Assembly: GCA_936450465.1 (NCBI GenBank) | Contig: OW388296.1 | Location: forward strand, 32,433,875-32,497,874 | Length of the DNA stretch: 64,000 bases | From: Gibbula magus | Lineage: Eukaryota > Mollusca > Gastropoda > Trochida > Trochidae | Direction of reading: 5' to 3' | In this document: piece by piece, positions 1-10,206 of the stretch | Numbering within the stretch: position 1 is the first letter of the stretch | How the letters are laid out: every line of letters begins with the position of its first letter | Notes under the pieces: model-generated | What the model saw: the letters and a program-made list of their open reading frames with translations, nothing else | What the model was told of the DNA's origin: nothing | Database searches by the model: none | Program-made: the position numbers and the translations under genes

Positions 1-120
1 GTGAATATAGATTAAAAAGTAAGACAGATAGAGGAAATCCGAAATAACCATTCGATAGAACACAAGGTTATGAACATCTCAGCCAAGTGTTGTCCTGAAA
101 TATGCAGTTTGAAGAAAGTT

Positions 121-136
121 ATTAGCCTCGCTGTCA
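121..136 (+). other. Near-invariant core of the monomer (first instance)
   Basis: The stretch ATTAGCCTCGCTGTCA is present in essentially every monomer, including the shortened 213-bp ones. The only departures I saw are at its first bases: GTTTTTAGCC in the monomers at 23056 and 46797, and GGTATTAG in the one at 43527. The flanks vary between families at many sites, so this is the best conserved part of the unit. It contains a small AGC-CTC-GCT inverted repeat. Conservation could mean a protein-binding site or a recombination-homogenised patch; the sequence alone does not decide. Confidence 0.8.
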
Positions 137-188
137 AGTAATGTAGTTTGTGGTCTTCTTTGACTTAGAATAATTTCAGTGTTTTTCG

Positions 189-199
189 GCCAAATTGGC
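189..199. other. Dyad 1 of the monomer: GCCAA-A-TTGGC (first instance)
   Basis: An 11-bp perfect inverted repeat around a single central base is present in nearly all monomers about 20-30 bp before the unit boundary. Rare broken versions are GCGAAATTGGC in the monomers at 44399, 45707, 61153 and 63547, GCCAAATTTGC near 21289, GTCCAAATTGG near 58512 and GCCAAATTGAC near 43286. Its retention while the base just upstream flips between C and G (TTCGGCC, TTGGGCC, GGGGCC) suggests a preserved site. No factor is assigned. Confidence 0.75.
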
Positions 200-205
200 T
201 ATGCG

Positions 206-218
206 ACTCTTTAAGAGT
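206..218. other. Dyad 2 spanning the unit boundary: ACTCT-loop-AGAGT (first instance)
   Basis: ACTCT and AGAGT form a 5-bp inverted repeat across the chosen monomer boundary. The loop is TTA here, GTA in the common 216-bp form and CTGTA in the 218-bp form (for example 422-436). The main length polymorphism of the satellite therefore lies wholly in the loop, as a CT gain or loss. Some families break one pair: ACTTT in the copies ending near 21316, 33299, 39612, 41787, 49625, 52453 and 54410, and AAAGT at the starts of the monomers at 19573, 28286, 30902, 36780 and 57017. Confidence 0.75.
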
Positions 219-1740
219 GAATATAGATTAAAAAGTAAGACAGATAGAGGAAATCCGAAATAACCATTCGATAGAACACAAGGTTATGAACATCTCAGCC
301 AAGTGTTGTCCTGAAATATGCAGTTTGAAGAAAGTTATTAGCCTCGCTGTCAAGTAATGTAGTTTGTGGTCTTCTTTGACTTAGAATAATTTCCGTGTTT
401 TTGGGCCAAATTGGCTATCCGACTCTCTGTAAGAGTGAATATAGATTAAAAGGTAAGACAGATAGAGGAAATCCGATATAACCAGTCGATAGAACATAAG
501 GTTATGAACATCTCAGCAAAGTTTGGTCCTGAAATATGCAGTTTGAAGAAAGTTATTAGCCTCGCTGTCAAGTAATGTAGTTTGTGGTCTTCTTTGACTT
601 AGAATAATGTCCGTGTTTTGGGGCCAAATTGGCTATGCGACTCTCTGTAAGAGTGAATAAAGATTAAAAAGTAAGACAGAAAGAGGATTTCCGAAATAAC
701 CATTCGATAGAACATAAGGTTATGAACATCTCAGCAAAGTTTGGTCCTGAAATATGCAGTTTGAAGAAAGTTATTAGCCTCGCTGTCAAGTAATGTAGTT
801 TGTGGTCTTCTTTGACTTAGAATAATTTCCGTGTTTTTGGGCCAAATTGGCTATCCGACTCTCTGTAAGAGTGAATATAGATTAAAAAGTAAGACAGATA
901 GAGGAAATCCGAAATAACCATTCGATAGAACATAAGGTTATGAACATCTCAGCAAAGTTTGGTCCTGAAATATGCAGTTTGAAGAAAGTTATTAGCCTCG
1001 CTGTCAAGTAATGTAGTTTGTGGTCTTCTTTGACTTAGAATAATGTCCGTGTTTTGGGGCCAAATTGGCTATGCGACTCTCTGTAAGAGTGAATAAAGAT
1101 TAAAAAGTAAGACAGAAAGAGGAAATCCGAAATAACCATTCGATAGAACATAAGGTTATGAACATCTCAGCCAAGTTTGGTCCTGAAATATGCAGTTTGA
1201 AGAAAGTTATTAGCCTCGCTGTCAAGTAATGTAGTTTGTGGTCTTCTTTGACTTAGAATAATTTCAGTGTTTTTCGGCCAAATTGGCTATGCGACTCTCT
1301 GTAAGAGTGAATATAGATTAAAAAGTAAGACAGATAGAGGAAATCCGAAATAACCATTCGATAGAACATAAGGTTATGAACATCTCAGCAAAGTTTGGTC
1401 CTGAAATATGCAGTTTGAAGAAAGTTATTAGCCTCGCTGTCAAGTAATGTAGTTTGTGGTCTTCTTTGACTTAGAATAATGTCCGTGTTTTGGGGCCAAA
1501 TTGGCTATGCGACTCTCTGTAAGAGTGAATAAAGATTAAAAAGTAAGACAGAAAGAGGAAATCCGAAATAACCATTCGATAGAACATAAGGTTATGAACA
1601 TCTCAGCCAAGTTTGTTCCTGAAATATGCTGTTTGAAGAAAGTTATTAGCCTCGCTGTCAAGTAATGTAGTTTGTGGTCTTCTTAAACTTAGAATAATTT
1701 CCGTGTTTTTCGGCCAAATTGGCTATGCGACTCTGTAAGA

Positions 1741-2608
1741 GTGAATATAGATTAAAAAGTAAGACAGATAGAGGAAATCCGAAATAACCATTCGATAGAA
1801 CACATGGTTATGAACATCTCAGCCAAGTGTTGTCCTGAAATATGCAGTTTGAAGAAAGTTATTAGCCTCGCTGTCAAGTAATGTAGTTTGTGGTCTTCTT
1901 TGACTTAGAATAATTTCAGTGTTTTTCGGCCAAATTGGCTATGCGACTCTTTAAGAGTGAATATAGATTAAAAAGTAAGACAGATAGAGGAAATCCGAAA
2001 TAACCATTCGATAGAACACAAGGTTATGAACATCTCAGCCAAGTGTTGTCCTGAAATATGCAGTTTGAAGAAAGTTATTAGCCTCGCTGTCAAGTAATGT
2101 AGTTTGTGGTCTTCTTTGACTTAGAATAATTTCCGTGTTTTTGGGCCAAATTGGCTATCCGACTCTCTGTAAGAGTGAATATAGATTAAAAGGTAAGACA
2201 GATAGAGGAAATCCGATATAACCAGTCGATAGAACATAAGGTTATGAACATCTCAGCAAAGTTTGGTCCTGAAATATGCAGTTTGAAGAAAGTTATTAGC
2301 CTCGCTGTCAAGTAATGTAGTTTGTGGTCTTCTTTGACTTAGAATAATGTCCGTGTTTTGGGGCCAAATTGGCTATGCGACTCTCTGTAAGAGTGAATAA
2401 AGATTAAAAAGTAAGACAGAAAGAGGATTTCCGAAATAACCATTCGATAGAACATAAGGTTATGAACATCTCAGCAAAGTTTGGTCCTGAAATATGCAGT
2501 TTGAAGAAAGTTATTAGCCTCGCTGTCAAGTAATGTAGTTTGTGGTCTTCTTAAACTTAGAATAATTTCCGTGTTTTTCGGCCAAATTGGCTATGCGACT
2601 CTGTAAGA
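1741..2608 (+). repeat. Domain I: partial second copy of the 8-mer
   Basis: Monomers at 1741, 1957, 2175 and 2393 repeat 1-870 at an offset of 1740 bp, including private variants such as GATATAACCAGTCG and the GGATTTCC of the fourth monomer. The first monomer has ACATGG where the earlier copy has ACAAGG. Identity holds to about 2550. There the fourth monomer switches from the CTTTGAC/GGGCC/CCGAC ending of its template to CTTAAAC/CGGCC with a 216-bp spacer, so it is a chimeric junction monomer. Confidence 0.88.
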
Positions 2609-3476
2609 GTGAATATAGATTAAAAAGTAAGACAGATAGAGGAAATCCGAAATAACCAGTCGATAGAACATAAGGTAATGAACATCTCAGCCAAGTTTGG
2701 TCCTGAAATATGCAGTTCGAAGAACGTTATTAGCCTCGCTGTCAAGTAATGTAGTTTGTGGTCTTCTTTGACTTAGAATAATTTCCGTGTTTTTCGGCCA
2801 AATTGGCTATGCGACTCTCTGTAAGAATGAATATAGATTAAAAAGTAACACAGATAGAGGAAATCCGAAATAACCATTCGATAGAACACAAGGTTATGAA
2901 CATCTCAGCCAAGTTTGGTCCTGAAATATGCAGTTTGAAGAAAGTTATTAGCCTCGCTGTCAAGTAATGTAGTTTGTGGTCTTCTTTGACTTAGAATAAT
3001 TTCCGTGTTTTTGGGCCAAATTGGCTATCCGACTCTCTGTAAGAGTGAATATAGATTAAAAAGTAAGACAGATAGAGGAAATCCGAAATAACCATTCGAT
3101 AGAACATAAGGTTATGAACATCTCAGCCAAGTTTGGTCCTGAAATATGCAGTTCGAAGAACGTTATTAGCCTCGCTGTCAAGTAATGTAGTTTGTGGTCT
3201 TCTTTGACTTAGAATAATGTCCGTGTTTTGGGGCCAAATTGGCTATGCGACTCTGTAAGAGTGAATATAGATTAAAAAGTAAGACAGATAGAGGAAATCC
3301 GAAATAACCAGTCGATAGAACACAAGGTATTGAACATCTCAGCCAAGTTTGGTCCTGAAATATGCAGTTTGAAGAAAGTTATTAGCCTCGCTGTCAAGTA
3401 ATGTAGTTTGTGGTCTTCTTTGACTTAGAATAATTTCAGTGTTTTTCGGCCAAATTGGCTATGCGACTCTGTAAGA
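2609..3476 (+). repeat. Transitional monomers between domains I and II
   Basis: Four monomers (2609, 2827, 3045, 3261) show no repeated order here. 2609 is the first Y copy. 2827 begins ATGAAT instead of GTGAAT and is C type (GTAACACAG). 3045 combines CATAAGG with the Y hairpin and a GGGGCC ending. 3261 has CCAGTCG with GGTATTG, a form I did not see elsewhere. The mixed tags suggest monomers reshuffled at an array edge. Confidence 0.85.
2715..2725. other. Family-specific hairpin GTTC-GAA-GAAC (first instance, Y monomers)
   Basis: In Y monomers two substitutions always occur together, changing TTTGAAGAAAG to TTCGAAGAACG. Together they create a perfect 4-bp inverted repeat with a 3-nt loop. 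I counted 41 Y copies among 294 (first at 2609, last at 62679) and saw no copy with only one of the two changes. Most also carry CCAGTCG and GGTAATG, so the pair marks a lineage. Whether the hairpin is functional or just an inherited pair is not decidable here. Confidence 0.7.
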
Positions 3477-5424
3477 GTGAATATAGATTAAAAAGTAAGA
3501 CAGATAGAGGAAATCCGAAATAACCATTCGATAGAACACAAGGTTATGAACATCTCAGCCAAGTGTTGTCCTGAAATATGCAGTTTGAAGAAAGTTATTA
3601 GCCTCGCTGTCAAGTAATGTAGTTTGTGGTCTTCTTAAACTTAGAATAATTTCCGTGTTTTTCGGCCAAATTGGCTATGCGACTCTGTAAGAGTGAATAT
3701 AGATTAAAAAGTAAGACAGATAGAGGAAATCCGAAATAACCAGTCGATAGAACACAAGGTAATGAACATCTCAGCCAAGTTTGTTCCTGAAATATGCAGT
3801 TCGAAGAACGTTATTAGCCTCGCTGTCAAGTAATGTAGTTTGTGGTCTTCTTTGACTTAGAATAATTTCAGTGTTTTTCGGCCAAATTGGCTATGCGACT
3901 CTGTAAGAGTGAATATAGATTAAAAAGTAAGACAGATAGAGGGAATCCGAAATAACCATTCGATAGAACACAAGGTTATGAACATCTCAGCCAAGTGTTG
4001 TCCTGAAATATGCAGTTTGAAGAAAGTTATTAGCCTCGCTGTCAAGTAATGTAGTTTGTGGTCTTCTTTGACTTAGAATAATTTCAGTGTTTTTCGGCCA
4101 AATTGGCTATGCGACTCTGTAAGAGTGAATATAGATTAAAAAGTAAGACAGATAGAGGAAATCCGAAATAACCATTCGATAGAACACAAGGTTATGAACA
4201 TCTCAGCCAAGTGTTGTCCTGAAATATGCAGTTTGAAGAAAGTTATTAGCCTCGCTGTCAAGTAATGTAGTTTGTGGTCTTCTTAAACTTAGAATAATTT
4301 CCGTGTTTTTCGGCCAAATTGGCTATGCGACTCTGTAAGAGTGAATATAGATTAAAAAGTAAGACAGATAGAGGAAATCCGAAATAACCAGTCGATAGAA
4401 CACAAGGTAATGAACATCTCAGCCAAGTTTGTTCCTGAAATATGCAGTTCGAAGAACGTTATTAGCCTCGCTGTCAAGTAATGTAGTTTGTGGTCTTCTT
4501 TGACTTAGAATAATTTCAGTGTTTTTCGGCCAAATTGGCTATGCGACTCTGTAAGAGTGAATATAGATTAAAAAGTAAGACAGATAGAGGGAATCCGAAA
4601 TAACCATTCGATAGAACACAAGGTTATGAACATCTCAGCCAAGTGTTGTCCTGAAATATGCAGTTTGAAGAAAGTTATTAGCCTCGCTGTCAAGTAATGT
4701 AGTTTGTGGTCTTCTTTGACTTAGAATAATTTCCGTGTTTTTCGGCCAAATTGGCTATGCGACTCTCTGTAAGAGTGAATATAGATTAAAAAGTAACACA
4801 GATAGAGGCAATCCGAAATAACCATTCGATAGAACACAAGGTTATGAACATCTCAGCCAAGTGTTGTCCTGAAATATGCAGTTTGAAGAAAGTTATTAGC
4901 CTCGCTGTCAAGTAATGTAGTTTGTGGTCTTCTTAAACTTAGAATAATTTCCGTGTTTTTCGGCCAAATTGGCTATGCGACTCTGTAAGAGTGAATATAG
5001 ATTAAAAAGTAAGACAGATAGAGGAAATCCGAAATAACCAGTCGATAGAACACAAGGTAATGAACATCTCAGCCAAGTTTGTTCCTGAAATATGCAGTTC
5101 GAAGAACGTTATTAGCCTCGCTGTCAAGTAATGTAGTTTGTGGTCTTCTTTGACTTAGAATAATTTCAGTGTTTTTCGGCCAAATTGGCTATGCGACTCT
5201 GTAAGAGTGAATATAGATTAAAAAGTAAGACAGATAGAGGGAATCCGAAATAACCATTCGATAGAACACAAGGTTATGAACATCTCAGCCAAGTGTTGTC
5301 CTGAAATATGCAGTTTGAAGAAAGTTATTAGCCTCGCTGTCAAGTAATGTAGTTTGTGGTCTTCTTTGACTTAGAATAATTTCCGTGTTTTTGGGCCAAA
5401 TTGGCTATGCGACTCTCTGTAAGA
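3477..5424 (+). repeat. Domain II: trimer HOR, three copies (648, 650, 650 bp)
   Basis: Units are 3477-4124, 4125-4774 and 4775-5424. Each holds an AAGTGTTG/CTTAAAC copy (3477, 4125, 4775), a Y copy with GTTTGTTCC (3693, 4341, 4991) and a GAGGGAATCC copy (3909, 4557, 5207). The third unit starts with GTAACACAG and GAGGCAATCC, so it has acquired a C-type front. Nearly all monomers are 216 bp; only 4557 and 5207 have the longer spacer. The 648-650 bp period is one of the two shortest multimeric periods in the window that repeat more than twice. Confidence 0.92.
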
Positions 5425-5640
5425 GTGAATATAGATTAAAAAGTAACACAGATAGAGGCAATCCGAAATAACCATTCGATAGAACACAAGGTTATGAACA
5501 TCTCAGCCAAGTTTGGTCCTGAAATATGCAGTTTGAAGAAAGTTATTAGCCTCGCTGTCAAGTAATATAGTTTGTGGTCTTCTTTGACTTAGAATAATTT
5601 CAGTGTTTTTCGGCCAAATTGGCTATGCGACTCTGTAAGA
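5425..5640 (+). repeat. Single C-type monomer bordering domain III
   Basis: A 216-bp monomer with GTAACACAG and GAGGCAATCC (as in the last trimer unit), AAGTTTGG, AATATAG and TTTCAG. It separates the trimer domain from the 6-mer domain and looks like the start of a further trimer whose remaining members are missing. Confidence 0.85.
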
Positions 5641-6944
5641 GTGAATATAGATTAAAAAGTAAGACAGATAGAGGAAATCCGAAATAACCATTCGATAGAA
5701 CACAAGGTTATGAACATCTCAGCCAAGTGTTGTCCTGAAATATGCAGTTTGAAGAAAGTTATTAGCCTCGCTGTCAAGTAATGTAGTTTGTGGTCTTCTT
5801 TAACTTAGAATAATTTCAGTGTTTTTCGGCCAAATTGGCTATGCGACTCTGTAAGAGTGAATATAGATTAAAAAGTAAGACAGATAGAGGAAATCCGAAA
5901 TAACCATTCGATAGAACACAAGGTTATGAACATCTCAGCCAAGTGTTGTCCTGAAATATGCAGTTTGAAGAAAGTTATTAGCCTCGCTGTCAAGTAATGT
6001 AGTTTGTGGTCTTCTTTGACTTAGAATAATTTCCGTGTTTTTGGGCCAAATTGGCTATCCGACTCTCTGTAAGAGTGAATATAGATTAAAAAGTAAGACA
6101 GATAGAGGAAATCCGAAATAACCAGTCGATAGAACACAAGGTAATGAACATCTCAGCCAAGTTTGGTCCTGAAATATGCAGTTTGAAGAAAGTAATTAGC
6201 CTCGCTGTCAAGTAATGTAGTTTGTGGTCTTCTTTGACTTAGAATAATGTCCGTGTTTTGGGGCCAAATTGGCTATGCGACTCTCTGTAAGAGTGAATAA
6301 AGATTAAAAAGTAAGACAGATAGAGGAAATCCGAAATAACCATTCGATAGAGCATAAGGTTATGAACATCTCAGCAAAGTTTGGTCCTGAAATATGCAGT
6401 TTGAAGAAAGTTATTAGCCTCGCTGTCAAGTAATGTAGTTTGTGGTCTTCTTAAACTTAGAATAATGTCCGTGTTTTGGGGCCAAATTGGCTATGCGACT
6501 CTCTGTAAGAGTGAATAAAGATTAAAAAGTAAGACAGATAGAGGAAATCCGAAATAACCATTCGATAGAGCATAAGGTTATGAACATCTCAGCAAAGTTT
6601 GGTCCTGAAATATGCAGTTTGAAGAAAGTTATTAGCCTCGCTGTCAAGTAATGTAGTTTGTGGTCTTCTTAAACTTAGAATAATTTCCGTGTTTTTCGGC
6701 CAAATTGGCTATGCGACTCTCTGTAAGAGTGAATATAGATTAAAAAGTAAGACAGATAGAGGAAATCCGAAATAACCATTCGATAGAACACAAGGTTATG
6801 AACATCTCAGCAAAGTTTGGTCCTGAAATATGCAGTTTGAAGAAAGTTATTAGCCTCGCTGTCAAGTAATGTAGTTTGTGGTCTTCTTTGACTTAGAATA
6901 ATTTCAGTGTTTTTCGGCCAAATTGGCTATGCGACTCTGTAAGA
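5641..6944 (+). repeat. Domain III: 6-mer HOR copy 1 (1304 bp)
   Basis: Monomers start at 5641 (m, 216 bp), 5857 (a1), 6075 (bA, TGTCCG/GGGGCC), 6293 (k with GATAGAGCAT, CTTAAAC, GGGGCC), 6511 (as the previous one but CGGCC ending) and 6729 (CACAAGG/AGCAAAG/TTTCAG, 216 bp). Four 218-bp and two 216-bp monomers give 1304 bp. The GATAGAGCAT tag is confined to domain III. Confidence 0.93.
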
Positions 6945-8248
6945 GTGAATATAGATTAAAAAGTAAGACAGATAGAGGAAATCCGAAATAACCATTCGAT
7001 AGAACACAAGGTTATGAACATCTCAGCCAAGTGTTGTCCTGAAATATGCAGTTTGAAGAAAGTTATTAGCCTCGCTGTCAAGTAATGTAGTTTGTGGTCT
7101 TCTTTAACTTAGAATAATTTCAGTGTTTTTCGGCCAAATTGGCTATGCGACTCTGTAAGAGTGAATATAGATTAAAAAGTAAGACAGATAGAGGAAATCC
7201 GAAATAACCATTCGATAGAACACAAGGTTATGAACATCTCAGCCAAGTGTTGTCCTGAAATATGCAGTTTGAAGAAAGTTATTAGCCTCGCTGTCAAGTA
7301 ATGTAGTTTGTGGTCTTCTTTGACTTAGAATAATTTCCGTGTTTTTGGGCCAAATTGGCTATCCGACTCTCTGTAAGAGTGAATATAGATTAAAAAGTAA
7401 GACAGATAGAGGAAATCCGAAATAACCAGTCGATAGAACACAAGGTAATGAACATCTCAGCCAAGTTTGGTCCTGAAATATGCAGTTTGAAGAAAGTAAT
7501 TAGCCTCGCTGTCAAGTAATGTAGTTTGTGGTCTTCTTTGACTTAGAATAATGTCCGTGTTTTGGGGCCAAATTGGCTATGCGACTCTCTGTAAGAGTGA
7601 ATAAAGATTAAAAAGTAAGACAGATAGAGGAAATCCGAAATAACCATTCGATAGAGCATAAGGTTATGAACATCTCAGCAAAGTTTGGTCCTGAAATATG
7701 CAGTTTGAAGAAAGTTATTAGCCTCGCTGTCAAGTAATGTAGTTTGTGGTCTTCTTAAACTTAGAATAATGTCCGTGTTTTGGGGCCAAATTGGCTATGC
7801 GACTCTCTGTAAGAGTGAATAAAGATTAAAAAGTAAGACAGATAGAGGAAATCCGAAATAACCATTCGATAGAGCATAAGGTTATGAACATCTCAGCAAA
7901 GTTTGGTCCTGAAATATGCAGTTTGAAGAAAGTTATTAGCCTCGCTGTCAAGTAATGTAGTTTGTGGTCTTCTTAAACTTAGAATAATTTCCGTGTTTTT
8001 CGGCCAAATTGGCTATGCGACTCTCTGTAAGAGTGAATATAGATTAAAAAGTAAGACAGATAGAGGAAATCCGAAATAACCATTCGATAGAACACAAGGT
8101 TATGAACATCTCAGCAAAGTTTGGTCCTGAAATATGCAGTTTGAAGAAAGTTATTAGCCTCGCTGTCAAGTAATGTAGTTTGTGGTCTTCTTTGACTTAG
8201 AATAATTTCAGTGTTTTTCGGCCAAATTGGCTATGCGACTCTGTAAGA
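6945..8248 (+). repeat. Domain III: 6-mer HOR copy 2 (1304 bp)
   Basis: Monomers at 6945, 7161, 7379, 7597, 7815 and 8033 repeat the preceding unit in order and length. I saw no difference from copy 1 by eye. Such near-identity of 1.3-kb units, against several percent divergence between adjacent monomers, is the signature of a recently amplified HOR. Confidence 0.93.
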
Positions 8249-10206
8249 GTGAATATAGATTAAAAAGTAAGACAGATAGAGGAAATCCGAAATAACCATT
8301 CGATAGAACACAAGGTTATGAACATCTCAGCCAAGTGTTGTCCTGAAATATGCAGTTTGAAGAAAGTTATTAGCCTCGCTGTCAAGTAATGTAGTTTGTG
8401 GTCTTCTTTAACTTAGAATAATTTCAGTGTTTTTCGGCCAAATTGGCTATGCGACTCTGTAAGAGTGAATATAGATTAAAAAGTAAGACAGATAGAGGAA
8501 ATCCGAAATAACCATTCGATAGAACACAAGGTTATGAACATCTCAGCCAAGTGTTGTCCTGAAATATGCAGTTTGAAGAAAGTTATTAGCCTCGCTGTCA
8601 AGTAATGTAGTTTGTGGTCTTCTTTGACTTAGAATAATTTCCGTGTTTTTGGGCCAAATTGGCTATCCGACTCTCTGTAAGAGTGAATATAGATTAAAAA
8701 GTAAGACAGATAGAGGAAATCCGAAATAACCAGTCGATAGAACACAAGGTAATGAACATCTCAGCCAAGTTTGGTCCTGAAATATGCAGTTTGAAGAAAG
8801 TAATTAGCCTCGCTGTCAAGTAATGTAGTTTGTGGTCTTCTTTGACTTAGAATAATGTCCGTGTTTTGGGGCCAAATTGGCTATGCGACTCTCTGTAAGA
8901 GTGAATAAAGATTAAAAAGTAAGACAGATAGAGGAAATCCGAAATAACCATTCGATAGAGCATAAGGTTATGAACATCTCAGCAAAGTTTGGTCCTGAAA
9001 TATGCAGTTTGAAGAAAGTTATTAGCCTCGCTGTCAAGTAATGTAGTTTGTGGTCTTCTTAAACTTAGAATAATATCCGTGTTTTTCGGCCAAATTGGCT
9101 ATGCGACTCTCTGTAAGAGTGAATATAGATTAAAAAGTAAGACAGATAGAGGAAATCCGAAATAACCATTCGATAGAACACAAGGTAATGAACATCTCAG
9201 CCAAGTGTTGTCCTGAAATATGCAGTTTGAAGAAAGTTATTAGCCTCGCTGTCAAGTAATGTAGTTTGTGGTCTTCTTTGACTTAGAATAATTTCCGTGT
9301 TTTTGGGCCAAATTGGCTATCCGACTCTCTGTAAGAGTGAATATAGATTAAAAAGTAAGACAGATAGAGGAAATCCGAAATAACCAGTCGATAGAACACA
9401 AGGTAATGAACATCTCAGCCAAGTTTGGTCCTGAAATATGCAGTTTGAAGAAAGTAATTAGCCTCGCTGTCAAGTAATGTAGTTTGTGGTCTTCTTTGAC
9501 TTAGAATAATGTCCGTGTTTTGGGGCCAAATTGGCTATGCGACTCTCTGTAAGAGTGAATAAAGATTAAAAAGTAAGACAGATAGAGGAAATCCGAAATA
9601 ACCATTCGATAGAGCATAAGGTTATGAACATCTCAGCAAAGTTTGGTCCTGAAATATGCAGTTTGAAGAAAGTTATTAGCCTCGCTGTCAAGTAATGTAG
9701 TTTGTGGTCTTCTTAAACTTAGAATAATGTCCGTGTTTTGGGGCCAAATTGGCTATGCGACTCTCTGTAAGAGTGAATAAAGATTAAAAAGTAAGACAGA
9801 TAGAGGAAATCCGAAATAACCATTCGATAGAGCATAAGGTTATGAACATCTCAGCAAAGTTTGGTCCTGAAATATGCAGTTTGAAGAAAGTTATTAGCCT
9901 CGCTGTCAAGTAATGTAGTTTGTGGTCTTCTTAAACTTAGAATAATTTCCGTGTTTTTCGGCCAAATTGGCTATGCGACTCTCTGTAAGAGTGAATATAG
10001 ATTAAAAAGTAAGACAGATAGAGGAAATCCGAAATAACCATTCGATAGAACACAAGGTTATGAACATCTCAGCAAAGTTTGGTCCTGAAATATGCAGTTT
10101 GAAGAAAGTTATTAGCCTCGCTGTCAAGTAATGTAGTTTGTGGTCTTCTTTGACTTAGAATAATTTCAGTGTTTTTCGGCCAAATTGGCTATGCGACTCT
10201 GTAAGA
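8249..10206 (+). repeat. Domain III: expanded 9-monomer version of the 6-mer (1958 bp)
   Basis: Monomers: 8249 (m), 8465 (a1), 8683 (bA), 8901, 9119 (a1 with GGTAATG), 9337 (bA), 9555 and 9773 (GATAGAGCAT copies), 9991 (216 bp). The copy at 8901 fuses the front of the fourth 6-mer position with the CGGCC ending of the fifth and carries a private AATATCCGTG. A second a1-bA run then restarts the unit. It is a 4-mer remnant followed by a 5-mer remnant of the 6-mer, joined through a chimeric monomer. Confidence 0.88.

Larger units (their letters stand above)
1..216 (+). repeat. Reference monomer (216-bp form) with internal map
   Basis: This first copy is used as the coordinate reference. In order it carries an A-rich start (1-30), a family-diagnostic segment around CCATTCGATAG and ACAAGGTTATG (48-72), the AAGTGTTGTCC/AAGTTTGGTCC switch (95-105), a conserved CCTGAAATATGCAG (104-117), the TTTGAAGAAAG/TTCGAAGAACG switch (118-128), the invariant core (121-136), a T-rich segment with the CTTTGAC/CTTAAAC switch (156-165), the TTTCAG/TTTCCG/TGTCCG switch, and two dyads (189-199, 206-218). 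GC is 77 of 216 by hand count, with five CpGs. It is 216 bp because the last spacer reads CTCTTTAAGA instead of CTCTCTGTAAGA. The same form recurs only at 1741-1956, its duplicate. Confidence 0.95.
1..1740 (+). repeat. Domain I: 8-mer HOR, first copy
   Basis: Monomers start at 1, 217, 435, 653, 871, 1089, 1307 and 1525. The first two are a1-like. The next six alternate between GAATATAG/dr-type copies (435, 871, 1307) and GAATAAAG/GACAGAAAG copies (653, 1089, 1525), so 435-1740 is a three-fold dimer of about 436 bp. The last monomer has CTTAAAC, an ATGCTG variant and the 216-bp spacer. The unit is the template of the partial copy beginning at 1741. Confidence 0.9.

Noticed and set aside
49..66. 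CENP-B box
   Set aside because: ATTCGATAGAACACAAG shares TTCG and the central A with the mammalian box, but the second essential block (CGGG) is absent (ACAA here), and many families even lose TTCG (CCAGTCG).
80..130. Hammerhead ribozyme encoded by the satellite
   Set aside because: The minus strand has CTGAGATG, not CTGATGA, and there is no matching GAAA and stem arrangement in either strand.
1..216. tRNA or Pol III gene (box A/box B)
   Set aside because: GGTTATGAACATC resembles the start of a B box only superficially; no A box at suitable spacing and no cloverleaf can be drawn.
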